This document shows, piece by piece, positions 10,082 to 20,198 of a stretch of DNA of 64,000 nt. The stretch covers positions 1,968,501 to 2,032,500 of the forward strand of contig NZ_CP012184.1 in assembly GCF_001420995.1 (NCBI RefSeq), read 5' to 3'. This DNA comes from Pseudonocardia sp. EC080619-01. GTDB taxonomy: Bacteria > Actinomycetota > Actinomycetes > Mycobacteriales > Pseudonocardiaceae. The notes beneath the pieces are model-generated. The model saw only the letters and a list, made by a program, of their open reading frames with translations. It ran no database searches and was not told the DNA's origin. The position numbers were made by a program, and so were the translations under genes. Position 1 is the stretch's first letter. Each line of letters starts with the position of its first letter.

Positions 10082-10968
10082 GTCTCGACTCCCTCGAACA
10101 GGTCCGTCTCGGAGGTCCCCGGGTCCGCGCCGTGCAGCACGAACTCCTCCGTACCCAGCAGCGGCTGGACGATCTCGTTGCTCATCGCGAACGCCGTCCA
10201 CCCGTCCCCGCTGCGCACGTCGATCTGGGTGGTGTGCGCGCGCATCGCCGCGATCCGCTCGTCGTCGTGGGCCGAGACGTCGACCCGCGTCGTGATCGAG
10301 GCGGTGTCGTGGCCGGGGTGCTCGTCGGGCTCGGGCCAGCGCAGACCGGTCCGGCCCGGGTCCCCGCCGCAGGCGGTGAGCAGCTCGGCGAGGCCCTTGT
10401 CGAGCAGCGCGGTGGACCGGACGGCGAAGTACAGCTTGGCGACGACGTCCGGACGCGCGGCCGCGGCGGCGACCGTCAGTTCGTGCGCACGGACATGGTC
10501 GGGGTGCCCGTAGGTCCCGTCCGCCGCGTAGGACACCAGCACCTGCGGCCGGACCGTGTCGACGACGTCGAGCAGCTGGGCCAGCTGGGTCCCGAAGACG
10601 TCCGGCGCGGCGAACGCCCGGGGGTGCAGCTCCGGCGGCAGCGCGGCCCGCGTGCCGTGCCCGGCGAGCACCATCCCGGTGTCCCGCCAGCGGCCGGCCC
10701 CGCCCAGGTAGCGGTGGTCCGGGCCACCGAGGGCGGTGAGCGCCGCGTCCAGCTCGCGGATCCGGTACCCGCCCAGCTGGTCACCCCGGTCCGGGGCGAG
10801 CTCGGCGAGCTCCGGCGGGATCACCTCGCCCTCCTCGCCGAGGGTGCAGGTCACGACGGTGACGCCGGTGTCGGGCTCGGCGGCGTAGCGAGCGATCGTG
10901 CCGCCGGTGGTCAGGGTCTCGTCGTCGGGATGTGCGTGGACGAGCAGCAGTCGGCGGGCGGGAGACAC
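10078..10968 (-). CDS. mshB: mycothiol deacetylase MshB
   Basis: This predicted zinc-dependent LmbE-family deacetylase removes acetate from GlcNAc-myo-inositol in mycothiol synthesis. The 296-residue protein shows the metal motif HAHPDDE (H13, D15, D16) and GHPDH near residues 154-158, the two hallmark metal/catalytic sites. Length and the closing region match actinobacterial MshB rather than the related conjugate amidase Mca. The start is GTG 10968. mshB is followed by a coupled small membrane protein and preceded within 20 bp by the tsaD stop, so the three may share a leftward transcript. Confidence 0.93.
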   Translation of the reverse strand: MSPARRLLLVHAHPDDETLTTGGTIARYAAEPDTGVTVVTCTLGEEGEVIPPELAELAPDRGDQLGGYRIRELDAALTALGGPDHRYLGGAGRWRDTGMVLAGHGTRAALPPELHPRAFAAPDVFGTQLAQLLDVVDTVRPQVLVSYAADGTYGHPDHVRAHELTVAAAAARPDVVAKLYFAVRSTALLDKGLAELLTACGGDPGRTGLRWPEPDEHPGHDTASITTRVDVSAHDDERIAAMRAHTTQIDVRSGDGWTAFAMSNEIVQPLLGTEEFVLHGADPGTSETDLFEGVET

Positions 10969-10977
10969 CGGGGGAGC

Positions 10978-12087
10978 TTACGAGGCGGTGATCGTCCGGG
11001 GCGCGACGGATCCGGGTAGCGGGTACGCGGCCGCCTCACCCTCGGCGGGCGGGACCGGCACCGACGCGCCGGTCAGCGGGACCGTCGGCACGGCCGTCGA
11101 CGCCAGACCGGCGGGTTCGATCCCCCCGCGCACCAGCAGGTCACCGAGCGCCGCGATCATCGCGCCGTTGTCGGTGCACAGCCGCGGCGCGGGCACCCGC
11201 AGGGTGATCCCCGCGCCGGCGCAGGCCCGCTCCATCTCCGCGCGCAGGACCCGGTTCGCCGCGACGCCGCCGACCATGAGCAGGGTGTCGGCGCCGCGTT
11301 CGCGGCAGGCCCGCAACGCCTTGCGCACCAGCACGTCGACGACGGCCATCTGGAACGACGCCGCGACGTCCGCGACCGGGAGCGCGCGGCCCGCGTCCTG
11401 GGCGGCCTCGACGTGCCGGGCGACGGCGGTCTTGAGCCCGGAGAAGGAGAACCCGAACGCCGCGTCGCGCGGGCCCGTCATCGGCCGCGGGAACGCGATC
11501 GCCGCCGGATCACCCTCGAGCGCGGCACGGGACACCGACGGCCCGCCCGGGTAGGGCAGGCCGAGCAGCCGGGCGACCTTGTCGAAGGCCTCCCCCGCCG
11601 CGTCGTCGACGGTGTCGCCGAGGTGCTCGACCGGGTCCCGGGCGAGGTCGCCGAGCGACAGCAGCGAGGTGTGCCCGCCGGAGACGATCAGGCAGACGCA
11701 GCGGTCCGGGAGCGGTCCGTGCTCCAGCACGTCGACGGCCGCGTGACCGGCCAGGTGGTGCACCCCGTACAGCGGGACGTCCAGTGCGGCCGCGTACGCC
11801 TTCGCCGCGGCGACCCCGACGTGCAGCGCCGGCGAGAGACCCGGCCCTGCGGTGACGGCGACGGCGTCGACGTCGGACAGCGCGACCCCGGCCGACTCGA
11901 CGGCCGCCCCGACCATCGGTACGACGGCGCTCACGTGGGCGCGGGCAGCGACCTCGGGGACGACCCCGCCGAAGCGGGCGTGCTCGTCCGCCGACGACGC
12001 CAGGCCCTCACCGAGCAGCACACCGTCCCGGACGAGACCGGCCCCGGTCTCGTCGCACGACGTCTCGATCCCCAGCACCAGCGACAC
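10978..12087 (-). CDS. tsaD: tRNA threonylcarbamoyladenosine transferase TsaD
   Basis: TsaD (Gcp/Kae1/YgjD) transfers threonylcarbamoyl from threonylcarbamoyl-AMP to A37 of ANN-decoding tRNAs, with TsaB and TsaE as partners. The frame encodes [10 protein letters not shown] at the N-terminus, [10 protein letters not shown] (metal-binding histidines), IVSGGHTSL (nucleotide-binding), [11 protein letters not shown] and [12 protein letters not shown], the ASKHA-fold signatures. GTG 12087 gives 369 residues; it has GGGAGA nine bases upstream. An ATG at 12096 would leave almost no space after that ribosome-binding site. The start abuts a small hairpin (12087-12111). Confidence 0.94.
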   Translation of the reverse strand: MSLVLGIETSCDETGAGLVRDGVLLGEGLASSADEHARFGGVVPEVAARAHVSAVVPMVGAAVESAGVALSDVDAVAVTAGPGLSPALHVGVAAAKAYAAALDVPLYGVHHLAGHAAVDVLEHGPLPDRCVCLIVSGGHTSLLSLGDLARDPVEHLGDTVDDAAGEAFDKVARLLGLPYPGGPSVSRAALEGDPAAIAFPRPMTGPRDAAFGFSFSGLKTAVARHVEAAQDAGRALPVADVAASFQMAVVDVLVRKALRACRERGADTLLMVGGVAANRVLRAEMERACAGAGITLRVPAPRLCTDNGAMIAALGDLLVRGGIEPAGLASTAVPTVPLTGASVPVPPAEGEAAAYPLPGSVAPRTITAS

Positions 12088-12111
12088 GCCGGGCATTCTC
12101 CCAGCCCGGCG
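12087..12111 (-). promoter_or_regulatory. hairpin with tsaD ribosome-binding site in its loop
   Basis: Eight-bp inverted arms at 12087-12094 and 12104-12111 enclose a 9-nt loop. On the tsaD sense strand the loop reads TGGGAGAAT, holding the likely ribosome-binding site, and the 3' arm ends on the first base of the GTG start. Folding could modulate tsaD translation. The arms are GC-only, so chance similarity in such DNA is possible. Confidence 0.35.
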
Positions 12112-12131
12112 TGCCGCCGCGACGCCAGCCC

Positions 12132-14195
12132 TCAGGCGCGCACGACCTCGCGCTCCTCGGCGAAGTGGCAGGCCACCTGGTGCGAGGGCCCGGACCCGAT
12201 CTGCAGCACCGGCCTGTCGTCGATGCAGCGCTGCTTGTCGGCGTCGGACAGCTCCAGGTGCTTCCAGCAACGGGTGCGGAACCGGCAGCCCGACGGCGGG
12301 TCGGCCGGGTTCGGCACGTCCCCGGTCAGCACGATCCGCTCCCGCGAGCGCTCCACCGCCGGGTCCGGGATCGGGACGGCCGAGATCAGCGCCTGCGTGT
12401 AGGGGTGCTGCGGCCGGTCGAACAGGTCGTCCCGGTCGGCGGCCTCCACGACGTTGCCCAGGTACATCACCGCGACCCGGTCCGAGATGTGCCGGACCAC
12501 CGACAGGTCGTGCGCGATGAACAGGTAGGTCAGCCCGAAGTCGCGCTGCAGCCGTTCCAGCAGGTTCAGGACCTGCGCCTGGATGGAGACGTCGAGCGCG
12601 GAGACCGGCTCGTCGAGCACGACGAACTTCGGGTTGAGCGCGATCGCCCTGGCGATGCCGACCCGCTGGCGCTGCCCGCCGGAGAACTCGTGCGGGTAGC
12701 GCTCCGCGTACTCGGCGGACAGGCCGACGGTCTCCAGCAGCTCCGGGATCGTCTGGTCGGTGAGTTCGCCGCCGAGCAGCTCGTACTTCTCGGACAGGAT
12801 GGAGCGCACCGTCATCCGCGGGTTCAGCGACGCGTACGGGTCCTGGAAGACGATCTGCATGTCCTCCCGGGCGGTCCGCAGGTCCTGCTGGGACAGCGCG
12901 GTGACGTCACGCCCGTTGACGTGCACGGTGCCCGCGGTGGGCTCGTGCAGCCGCAGGATCGCCCGGGCCGCGGTCGACTTGCCGCAGCCGGACTCGCCGA
13001 CCAGCGACAGCGTCCGCCCCTCGGGGATCTCCAGGTCGATGCCGTCGACGGCCTGGACGACGCCGACGGTGCGCTGGAACAGCACCCCCGAGCGGATCGG
13101 GAACTTCTTGGTCAGTCCGTCGGTGCGCAGCATCGGCTCGCCGGCCGCGTCGGCACCCGCGGCGTGCTCAACGGGGGCCGCGGGCTCCCGCGGGGTCGCG
13201 ACGGCCTCGGCGACCCGGTCGGCGTGCAGGCACGCGTGCGCGTGCCCCGGCCGGTCGGTGATCTGCAGCAGCTCCGGAACGGTCTCCGCGCAGGCGGCGG
13301 TGGCGAACCGGCACCGCGGGTGGAACGCGCAGCCCGACGGGACGTGCGCCAGGTTCGGCGGCTGCCCCGGGATCGGCTCCAGCTTCTCCGGCCGGGCCTG
13401 GTCCATCCGGGCCAGCGACGACAGCAGCCCGTAGGTGTAGGCGTGCCGCGGCTCGGCGAAGATCTCGTCGTTCGTCCCGGTCTCGACGACCTTGCCGCCG
13501 TACATGACCATGATCCGGTCGGCGTGCGCGGCGACCAGGCCCAGGTCGTGCGTGATCAGCACGATGGCGGTGTCGCGCTGCTCCTGCAGTTCCTCGAGCA
13601 GGTTCATGATCTGTGCCTGGACCGTGACGTCCAGCGCGGTGGTCGGCTCGTCGGCGAGCAGCACCTTGGGGTCGTTGGCCAGCGCCATCGCGATCATCGC
13701 GCGCTGCCGCATGCCGCCGGAGAACTCGTGCGGGTACTGCGCCGCCCGGGTCGCCGGGTTCGGGATGCCGACCTCTCCGAGCAGGTCGACGGCCCGACGG
13801 CGCGCGGTGACCTTGCCGGCCTGCCGGTCGTGCGCCCGGATCATCTCGGCGATCTGGTCGCCGACCTTGTAGACCGGGTTCAGCGCGGTCAGCGGGTCCT
13901 GGAAGATCATCGCGATGTCCTTGCCGCGCAGCGCGCGCTGCTCGGACTCGGGCATCGTCAGCAGCGAGCGGCCCTCCAGCAGCACCTCGCCGCTGGGGAA
14001 CGTCGCGGGCGGGGCCGGGACGAGCCCCATCAGGCTCATCGCCGACACCGACTTGCCGGAGCCGGACTCGCCGACGATCGCGAGGGTCTCGCCGCGGTCG
14101 ACGTGCCAGCTGACGCCGTCGACGGCCTTGACCAGGCCGCCGTCGGTCTCGAAGTGCACCCGCAGGTCGCGGACCTCGAGCATGTGCTCGCTCAT
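12132..14195 (-). CDS. fused double ATPase of a dipeptide/oligopeptide ABC importer
   Basis: A 687-residue protein with two complete ABC ATPase domains. Domain 1 (about residues 5-325): GESGSGKS Walker A, FSGGMRQR signature, [11 protein letters not shown]alker B. Domain 2 (about 355-680): [26 protein letters not shown]. Each is followed by the oligopeptide-permease C-terminal region with clustered cysteines ([19 protein letters not shown]). It corresponds to DppD-DppF (or OppD-OppF) fused in one chain, common in actinobacteria. It energises the two permeases encoded 1 bp upstream (14197-15180) and at 15232-16164. The start is ATG 14195. Confidence 0.93.
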   Translation of the reverse strand: MSEHMLEVRDLRVHFETDGGLVKAVDGVSWHVDRGETLAIVGESGSGKSVSAMSLMGLVPAPPATFPSGEVLLEGRSLLTMPESEQRALRGKDIAMIFQDPLTALNPVYKVGDQIAEMIRAHDRQAGKVTARRRAVDLLGEVGIPNPATRAAQYPHEFSGGMRQRAMIAMALANDPKVLLADEPTTALDVTVQAQIMNLLEELQEQRDTAIVLITHDLGLVAAHADRIMVMYGGKVVETGTNDEIFAEPRHAYTYGLLSSLARMDQARPEKLEPIPGQPPNLAHVPSGCAFHPRCRFATAACAETVPELLQITDRPGHAHACLHADRVAEAVATPREPAAPVEHAAGADAAGEPMLRTDGLTKKFPIRSGVLFQRTVGVVQAVDGIDLEIPEGRTLSLVGESGCGKSTAARAILRLHEPTAGTVHVNGRDVTALSQQDLRTAREDMQIVFQDPYASLNPRMTVRSILSEKYELLGGELTDQTIPELLETVGLSAEYAERYPHEFSGGQRQRVGIARAIALNPKFVVLDEPVSALDVSIQAQVLNLLERLQRDFGLTYLFIAHDLSVVRHISDRVAVMYLGNVVEAADRDDLFDRPQHPYTQALISAVPIPDPAVERSRERIVLTGDVPNPADPPSGCRFRTRCWKHLELSDADKQRCIDDRPVLQIGSGPSHQVACHFAEEREVVRA

Positions 14196-14196
14196 C

Positions 14197-15180
14197 TCAG
14201 TTCCCCCCGCGCAGCTTCGGGTCGAGTGCGTCGCGCAGCCCGTCGCCGACGAAGGCGAACCCGAGCGTCGTGAGCATGATCGCCAGGGACGGGAACAGCC
14301 ACAGGTGCGTGACCCCGTCCGCGGACAGGTACCGGGCGGCGGACGCGATCAGGCGTCCCCACTCCGGCACGTCCGGCGGGACACCGACGCCCAGCCAGGA
14401 CAGCGACGCCATCGCCACGACCGTCACGCCGATGCTGGTCAGCGAGTAGACGAGCACCGGGGCGACGGCGTTGGGCAGGATGTGGCGGCGCAGGATCCGC
14501 CCGGTGCCCGCGCCGATCGAGCGGGCCGCCTCGACGTACTCGGCCTCGCGCAGCGCCAGCACCTGCCCGCGCATCAGGCGCGCCGTCGTCATCCAGCCCA
14601 GCGCCACCAGCGCGATGATCACCGGGACGACGCCGTTGCCGGTCGCCCGCACGATGACGATCGCGCCAACCAGCGCGGGGAACGCCAGGAAGATGTCGAT
14701 GATCCGGCCGATCACCGAGTCCCAGGCACCGCCCTTGAACCCGGCCACCGCGCCCAGGGTCAGGCCGAGCAGCAGCGAGAACAGCACCGTCGAGACGCCG
14801 ACGATCATCGCCAGCCGGGTGCCGTAGATGACGCCCGAGTAGAGGTCGCGGCCCAGCACGTCGGTGCCGAAGAAGTGGTCGGCCGACGGCGGCTGCAGCG
14901 TGTTGAGCAGGTTCTGCTCGAACGGGTCGTAGGGCGTCGAGAACGGCGAGACGATCGCGACGACGACCAGGAAGGCCACGATCACCAGGCCGGCCATCGC
15001 CAGCTTGTTCCGCCGGTAGCGGCGCCAGATCTCGGTGAACTGGCCGGGGCCCTGCGGGCGGCCGACCGGCCCGGCTGCCGGGACGCCCGGGAGCGCCGAC
15101 GACGGGTCGGCGTCCGACGGGGTGCCCGGGGTCGAGGTGGGCGCGGAGGTGGTCGCGCCGCTGGAGGGTGGTGGGTTCAT
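14197..15180 (-). CDS. dipeptide/oligopeptide ABC permease, DppC type
   Basis: A 327-residue inner-membrane permease of the DppC/OppC family. The first about 55 residues are a Ser/Thr/Pro-rich cytoplasmic tail, followed by WRRYRRNKLAMAGLVIV and TM1, the DppC N-terminal domain with FFGTDVLGRDLYSG, and the binding-protein-dependent transport domain with the coupling motif EAARSIGAGTGRILRRHILP. It pairs with the DppB-type permease upstream and the fused ATPase downstream, whose ATG lies 1 bp after this stop. The start is ATG 15180. Substrate is probably peptides, but nickel or other small solutes cannot be excluded. Confidence 0.92.
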   Translation of the reverse strand: MNPPPSSGATTSAPTSTPGTPSDADPSSALPGVPAAGPVGRPQGPGQFTEIWRRYRRNKLAMAGLVIVAFLVVVAIVSPFSTPYDPFEQNLLNTLQPPSADHFFGTDVLGRDLYSGVIYGTRLAMIVGVSTVLFSLLLGLTLGAVAGFKGGAWDSVIGRIIDIFLAFPALVGAIVIVRATGNGVVPVIIALVALGWMTTARLMRGQVLALREAEYVEAARSIGAGTGRILRRHILPNAVAPVLVYSLTSIGVTVVAMASLSWLGVGVPPDVPEWGRLIASAARYLSADGVTHLWLFPSLAIMLTTLGFAFVGDGLRDALDPKLRGGN

Positions 15181-15231
15181 GAGGGATCGCCTCGCGTGGG
15201 TTCGGGACCGGTCCGCTGCGACGCCGGAGCG

Positions 15232-16164
15232 TCAGTTCAGCCGGATCCGCGGGTCGAGGTAGGCGTACAGGATGTCGACGATCAGGCTCAGCACGACGTA
15301 CGCGATCACCGTGTAGATGACGACGGCCATGATCACCGGCGCGTTGTTGTTCACGATCGCCCGCGAGAGCAGGTAGCCCACGCCGTTGTACTGGAACACG
15401 GTCTCGGTGATGATCGCGCCGCCGACGTAGGAGCCCAGTGTGAGGCCGACGAACGTGACGACCGGCAGCAGTGAGTTGCGGACCGCGTGCCTGCCGAGCA
15501 CGGTGCGTTCCGGCAGCCCCTTGGCCCGGGCGGTGCGCACGTAGTCGGCGCGCAGCACCTCGAGCATCGACCCGCGCATCAGCCGGGCGACGAACGCCGC
15601 CTCGATGACGGCGAGGGTGAAGGCGGGCAGCAGCACGTCGAAGTACCAGGGCACCTCGACGGTGAAGCTGCGCGGCACCGGCGGGAACGGCCCGATCCCG
15701 GAGACGTTCGCGACCAGGAAGATCGCGAGGACGAAGACCGGGATGCCGATCATGACCGTGGTCAGGACGGTGACGAGCGCGTCCCAGAACGAGTAACGCC
15801 TGACGGCGGCCAGGATGCCGGCGCTGACCCCGAACAGCAGCAGGAACAGCATCGCGACGAGCCCGAGGATGATCGTGTTCGGGAGCACGGCGCCGATCAG
15901 CTCGGTGACCGGGCGGCGCTGGTCGAAGTCGATGCCGAGGTCGCCTGTGAACAGGTTCCCCAGGTAGTGCAGGAACTGGATCACCAGCGGCTGGTCCATG
16001 CCGAACTTGGCGCGGTTGAGGGCGGCGACCTCGGGCGGGACGGCCTTCTCCCCGGTCGAGGCGAAGGGGTCACCGAGCGCGAAGGTGGCCAGGAAGATCA
16101 GGAGTGCGGCGACGACGACGACCAGGATCCCCTGGAGCACGCGCCGGGTGATGAAGCGACCCAT
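15232..16164 (-). CDS. dipeptide/oligopeptide ABC permease, DppB type
   Basis: A 310-residue membrane protein of the DppB/OppB family: N-terminal MGRFITRRVLQGILVVVVAA helix, a periplasmic-side loop with KFGMDQPLVIQFLHYLGNL and GDLGIDF, and a transport domain with the coupling motif RTARAKGLPERTVLGRHAVR. Six membrane segments are predicted. It lies first of the three membrane/ATPase genes after the binding-protein gene and is separated from the latter by a strong hairpin (16199-16235), which would allow lower expression than the binding protein. The start is ATG 16164. Confidence 0.92.
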   Translation of the reverse strand: MGRFITRRVLQGILVVVVAALLIFLATFALGDPFASTGEKAVPPEVAALNRAKFGMDQPLVIQFLHYLGNLFTGDLGIDFDQRRPVTELIGAVLPNTIILGLVAMLFLLLFGVSAGILAAVRRYSFWDALVTVLTTVMIGIPVFVLAIFLVANVSGIGPFPPVPRSFTVEVPWYFDVLLPAFTLAVIEAAFVARLMRGSMLEVLRADYVRTARAKGLPERTVLGRHAVRNSLLPVVTFVGLTLGSYVGGAIITETVFQYNGVGYLLSRAIVNNNAPVIMAVVIYTVIAYVVLSLIVDILYAYLDPRIRLN

Positions 16165-16198
16165 GTGGTGGTTTTCCCGTCAGCAGCGGACCCCGTGC

Positions 16199-16235
16199 CG
16201 GGCCCGCACCGCCGGATCGCGGCGGTGCGGGCCCG
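16199..16235 (-). terminator. 15-bp perfect-stem hairpin between dppA-like gene and permeases
   Basis: Arms 16199-16213 and 16221-16235 are perfectly complementary with a 7-nt loop. The hairpin begins about 10 bp after the binding-protein stop and about 35 bp before the permease start, inside the operon. There is no U tract. Such intercistronic stems usually act as partial terminators or protect the upstream mRNA end, so that binding protein is made in excess over the permease. Confidence 0.75.
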
Positions 16236-16244
16236 GCCCGTGGG

Positions 16245-17951
16245 TCACTTGAGGGTGATGGTCTCCAGCGTCGGGTTCTCGTAGAAGTCCATGCCGAGGT
16301 TGGCGAACTTCTCCGTGTTGATCAGCCGGTACTGCTGGCGCTCGAACATCGGGATGAGGGCGAGGTCGTCCCCGATCGCGATCTTCTCGGCCTGCTTGTA
16401 CAGGTCGTCGCGCTGCGCCTCGTCCTTGGTGGCCGAGGCCTGGTCCATCAGCCGGTCGAACTCCGGGTTGGAGTAGCGGCCCCGGTTGTCGCCCAGCGCC
16501 GGGTCGTTCGGCGACGCGGCGCCGATCGAGCGGGTGGCCAGCAGCGGCGTCAGGAAGTTCGCCGCGGTCGGGTAGTCGGCGCTCCAGGCGAGACGCGAGA
16601 TGCCGGTCACGGTCGGCGACTGCTGGTTGTCCAGCAGGTCACGGAACGGCACGCCCTCGTAGTTGACCTTGATGCCGAGGTTCTGCTCGATCTGCTGGCG
16701 CACCGCGGCGGTCCACTCCTCGTGCCCGCCACCGGTGTTGAACTGGAAGTTGATCTCGGTACCGGGCTGGAAGCCGGCCTCCTGGGCGAGCTGCTTGGCC
16801 CGCTCCGGGTCGAACGTGCACGCGTCGCAGACGCCCGGCTGGTAGGTCTGCGGGAACGCCGGCGGCACGAACGCGGTGGCCGGGGACTGCCCGCCCTGGA
16901 AGACGCCCGCGGTGATCGCGGCCCGGTCGATGGCCATCGAGACGGCCTTGCGCGCCGCGACCGTGTCCAGCGGCGGCTTGGTCACGTTGACGACCAGGAA
17001 GTTGATGCCCGCCGTCTTGCGGGACAGCCACTTGCCCTGCGGGTCGAACTCGGCCTGCGCCTGCTGGTAGACGGGCGTGGGCATCCGGGCCCAGTCGAAC
17101 TGGCCGTTGCGGAAGCCGTTGTACTCGGTGTCCGCGCCGGTGTCGGCCGGAGTGATGGTGATCTCGACGGCGTCGAGGTTGGCCTTCTCGCCCGCCGTGT
17201 AGGCGTCGTTGCGGACCAGGCGGATGCCCTGGTCGTGCCGCCACGCGCCGTCCATCTTGAACGGGCCGTTGCCGATCGGCAGGTCGTTGTAGGTCGCGTT
17301 GTCGGCGCCACCGGCCACGGTCGGGATCGGGGACAGCGCGGGGTGCGCGGTGCGGAGCTCGAACTCGCAGTTCGGCTCCTTCAGCGACACGACCAGCGAG
17401 TTCGGGTCGGTCGCGTTCACGCCGGACAGCTGCTGGGCCGTACCGGCCTGCATCTCGTCATAGCCCTGGACCTGGTCCAGGTGGTACGAGACCTCGGAGG
17501 CCGACGCCTTCGCGCTGGTGCGCTCCCACCCGCGCTTGAACGACGCCGAGGTCAGCGCCTCACCGTTCGAGAACGTCTGGTTCGGCTTGAGGGCGAAGGT
17601 CCACTGCGTGCAGTTGTCGTTCGACTCCCAGGACTGGGCGACGCCCGGGTACTCGTCACCGTTCGGCTGCACCTGCACGAGGCCGGTGAACAGCTGCTTG
17701 GCGACCAGCGAGCCCTCGGACTCCTGCACGTTGTACGGGTCGATCGCGGTCGGCTCGGTGATGCCGAGACGGAAGATCCCGCCCGGCTTGCCGGGCACCT
17801 GCTCGGGAACGGGCGTCTCCGGGAACCCGGCGCCGGCCTGCGCGGCGTCCCCCGAGGTCCCCGTGTTGCTCTGCTGGCTGCAGCCGGTGAGGACGAGCCC
17901 CACCACCGCGGTCAGGGCGATGGCCGAGGCGGCCGCCCTTCTACCCCTCAT
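16245..17951 (-). CDS. peptide ABC transporter substrate-binding lipoprotein (family 5)
   Basis: A 568-residue extracytoplasmic lipoprotein. The signal peptide ends in the lipobox LTGC, with the lipid-modified cysteine near residue 24, followed by a Gln/Ser/Thr-rich linker. The SBP_bac_5 domain follows: KPGGIFRLGITEPTAIDPYN, WTFALKPNQTFSNGEALTSA and LNVEAG-like later motifs, with REWSADYPTAANFLTPLLA-like ligand-lobe sequence near the end. It feeds peptides to the permease genes downstream. The start is ATG 17951, the first codon giving a lipoprotein signal; the frame is open to 18218 with unsupported residues. The region upstream (17952-18270) should hold the operon promoter. Confidence 0.92.
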   Translation of the reverse strand: MRGRRAAASAIALTAVVGLVLTGCSQQSNTGTSGDAAQAGAGFPETPVPEQVPGKPGGIFRLGITEPTAIDPYNVQESEGSLVAKQLFTGLVQVQPNGDEYPGVAQSWESNDNCTQWTFALKPNQTFSNGEALTSASFKRGWERTSAKASASEVSYHLDQVQGYDEMQAGTAQQLSGVNATDPNSLVVSLKEPNCEFELRTAHPALSPIPTVAGGADNATYNDLPIGNGPFKMDGAWRHDQGIRLVRNDAYTAGEKANLDAVEITITPADTGADTEYNGFRNGQFDWARMPTPVYQQAQAEFDPQGKWLSRKTAGINFLVVNVTKPPLDTVAARKAVSMAIDRAAITAGVFQGGQSPATAFVPPAFPQTYQPGVCDACTFDPERAKQLAQEAGFQPGTEINFQFNTGGGHEEWTAAVRQQIEQNLGIKVNYEGVPFRDLLDNQQSPTVTGISRLAWSADYPTAANFLTPLLATRSIGAASPNDPALGDNRGRYSNPEFDRLMDQASATKDEAQRDDLYKQAEKIAIGDDLALIPMFERQQYRLINTEKFANLGMDFYENPTLETITLK

Positions 17952-18270
17952 CTGTCGTGCCTCTCGAAATCGGTGGGCGCACGCCGGTGTGGCACCCGCT
18001 CGGGACCGGACGGCTCCCCGGATGTACTGCCGGGTAACCGCCCGAGAGGACGCTAGGAATGGCGTTCCTCCGGCCGCGACGCCGGTGGTCGATCGTGACC
18101 AAAGGGTGACCTCCGATCGACGTAACACCGTCGCGAACGGACGGGACAGTAACAACGGGAGAGGCGCGTTCCCAGGGGTCCGATGCACTTCGAAACCTGT
18201 TTGGTACACACGTACCACTAGCCGTCACGGAAGCGGGACGCAGCGCACCCTCCGGGTGCCGGATCAGGCG
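17952..18270. other. 319-bp intergenic region, promoter of the peptide-importer operon
   Basis: No gene is supported here. It is less GC-rich than its surroundings and must contain the leftward promoter for the binding-protein gene. An inverted repeat TGGTAC-ACAC-GTACCA at 18202-18217 could be an operator, but nothing in the sequence identifies the regulator. Weak repeats of GATCG-type sequence around 18085-18125 are not interpretable. Confidence 0.5.
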
Positions 18271-20139
18271 TCAGTTGCCGCGGTCGCCCGGCTGCGTCGA
18301 CATCTCCTCCTCGGCGGAGCCCTCCGGCTCGGCCCAGGTCCGCGCGCCCGTCATCGGACCGCTCTGGATCGGTCCCGGCGTCACCCGGGTGGCCGCGTCG
18401 GTCTCCCGGTTGCTGATCACCAGGCCCTGCGCCTGGAACAGCGGCAGCGCCGGCAGCTGGCGCCACAGGACCCGCTCCGCCTCGCCGACGACGGCCGGAT
18501 CGGCGTCACCGACCAGCAGCTCGTCGAGCAGCGGCTGCAGCGCCGGGAAGCACGACGTTCCGGGCAGGTCCTCCGGGAGGTCACCGGGAGGGCAGCCGTA
18601 GTCGGAGTCCAGCCGCGGTCCGATCTCCCCGTACGCCGGCCGCGGCGCGACCAGCAGGTCGACCGCGACCTGGGACGCGTCGTCGGAGTCGCTCGACGAC
18701 GAGGTCGGGCTCGACGACGTCGTGGGCGCCTGCTCGGCCGGCGCCCCGCCGGGGGCCGGGACGGGCGTGGGAGCGGGCGTCGGCGTGATCGTCGAGGCCG
18801 ACGTCGGCGTCGGCGTCGTCGGGGCGACGCTCGCGTTCGAGAGCAGGTCCGTCGCCGACGGCGCGACGACCGTCGACCCGATCCCGGCGACCCGGAGCTG
18901 TTCGGCGACGACGCGGGCGATCTCGACGTCCTCGCTGCGTTCCGCGCCCGCACCGATCACGATCGACAGCGGCCGGCCGCCGAGCGTCCAGCGCCCGTCG
19001 GCACCGCGCACGTAGCCGGCCTCGGTGAAGGCCCGCTCCGCGACCGCCGGATCGGGACGCCCGGGGGCGCCCGCGGGAGCCGTCGGCGCGTAGCCCGCGT
19101 CGGAGGGGGCGAACCCGAACACGTCCACCGGGACCGAGTCCGGGCTGACCCGTTCGCGGATCGCGCCGCGGTCCAGGCTCGCCGCGATGCCCTCGCGCAC
19201 CCGCGGGTCGGCGAGCGGCCCGTCCTGGGTGCGGAACGCGAGCTGCTGCACCGACGGGCGCGGGGCGCTCTGGACCGTCGGGGGCTCCGGGGAGCGGGCC
19301 AGCACGTCGAGCGCCTGGGTGATCTCCGGCCGGGCGTCGGGCAGGGCCAGGTCGATGCCCTGGCTCTCCAGCGCGGTCGGGAGGGTGTCGGCCGGGATCC
19401 GGCGCAGGACGAACTCGTCGAGCACCGCCGGCGTGTCCCAGTAGGGGTCGTTGCGGACGAGCAGCACCTCACCGCGCAGCCGGTCGACCTGCATCAGGCG
19501 GAACGGGCCACCCGCGGCGGGAGTGCCGTTCGCGAACGGCGCGGTCCAGCCACCGGGGGCGTCCTTGAGCAGGTGCGCGGGCAGCAGGTTGTCGAACAGC
19601 TCCTGCCAGTGCGGGTAGGGCTCGCGGAAGACGACGTCGACGGCCTTGCCCGCGGCGCGCGACCGGACGTCGGTGATCTCCCGGTAGCCGGCGGCGCCGA
19701 TGGTGTTGGGCTGGCTGCGCATCTGCTGCCAGAGGTAGACGAAGTCCTCGGCGGCGATCGGCGCGCCGGTCGACCAGCCGGCCTCGACGTTGAGCTCGTA
19801 GCTGACCGTGAACGGGCTCTGGGAGGTGACCTTCGCGTCGGTGGCGACCGTCCGGTCGAGCTGCCGGACGCCCTGCGCGTCGGGCCGGAACACCGACGGC
19901 ATCGTCATCGCGGCGATCGCCGTGGTCGCCGTCGACTGGTCCGACCGCAGGTGCGGGTTGAACCCGGCGCCCAGGTCGTCGATCCCCGCCACGACCCGGC
20001 TCGGGGTCGTCACGGGTTCGGCCGGCTGGTCGATGTCCGGCGGAGGTGCCGGCTGCGGGTCCGCGGAGCAGGCGGTCAGCGCCAGCAGGCCGGCCAGCAG
20101 CAGCGCGGGGAGCGCTCGGATCGGTCGACGTGCTCTCAC
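18271..20139 (-). CDS. lpqW: LpqW-like substrate-binding-fold lipoprotein
   Basis: A 622-residue lipoprotein: signal peptide with LLALTACSADPQP (lipid-modified Cys about residue 23), then a family 5 binding-protein fold (e.g. VSYELNVEAGWSTGAPI, AEDFVYLWQQMRSQPN). A low-complexity insertion rich in Thr/Pro/Ser (about residues 425-490) interrupts the second lobe. It directly precedes no permease; instead it lies next to typA, as mycobacterial lpqW (Rv1166) does beside typA (Rv1165). LpqW influences lipomannan/lipoarabinomannan synthesis rather than peptide uptake; that role is carried over by synteny only. GTG 20139 was chosen for the signal peptide; the frame upstream runs through the repeat at 20199-20270. 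Confidence 0.72.
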   Translation of the reverse strand: MRARRPIRALPALLLAGLLALTACSADPQPAPPPDIDQPAEPVTTPSRVVAGIDDLGAGFNPHLRSDQSTATTAIAAMTMPSVFRPDAQGVRQLDRTVATDAKVTSQSPFTVSYELNVEAGWSTGAPIAAEDFVYLWQQMRSQPNTIGAAGYREITDVRSRAAGKAVDVVFREPYPHWQELFDNLLPAHLLKDAPGGWTAPFANGTPAAGGPFRLMQVDRLRGEVLLVRNDPYWDTPAVLDEFVLRRIPADTLPTALESQGIDLALPDARPEITQALDVLARSPEPPTVQSAPRPSVQQLAFRTQDGPLADPRVREGIAASLDRGAIRERVSPDSVPVDVFGFAPSDAGYAPTAPAGAPGRPDPAVAERAFTEAGYVRGADGRWTLGGRPLSIVIGAGAERSEDVEIARVVAEQLRVAGIGSTVVAPSATDLLSNASVAPTTPTPTSASTITPTPAPTPVPAPGGAPAEQAPTTSSSPTSSSSDSDDASQVAVDLLVAPRPAYGEIGPRLDSDYGCPPGDLPEDLPGTSCFPALQPLLDELLVGDADPAVVGEAERVLWRQLPALPLFQAQGLVISNRETDAATRVTPGPIQSGPMTGARTWAEPEGSAEEEMSTQPGDRGN

Positions 20140-20198
20140 GTCGGCAGTATCCCCGTCCGGTCCTCCCGGACCGGCGGACGGGGTCCGTCGGCGGGTGC

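Noticed and set aside
12111..14273. 720-codon forward frame opposite the double ABC ATPase
   Set aside because: It is the complementary-frame shadow of a clear two-domain ATPase; composition is Arg/Gly/His-rich with no family motifs.
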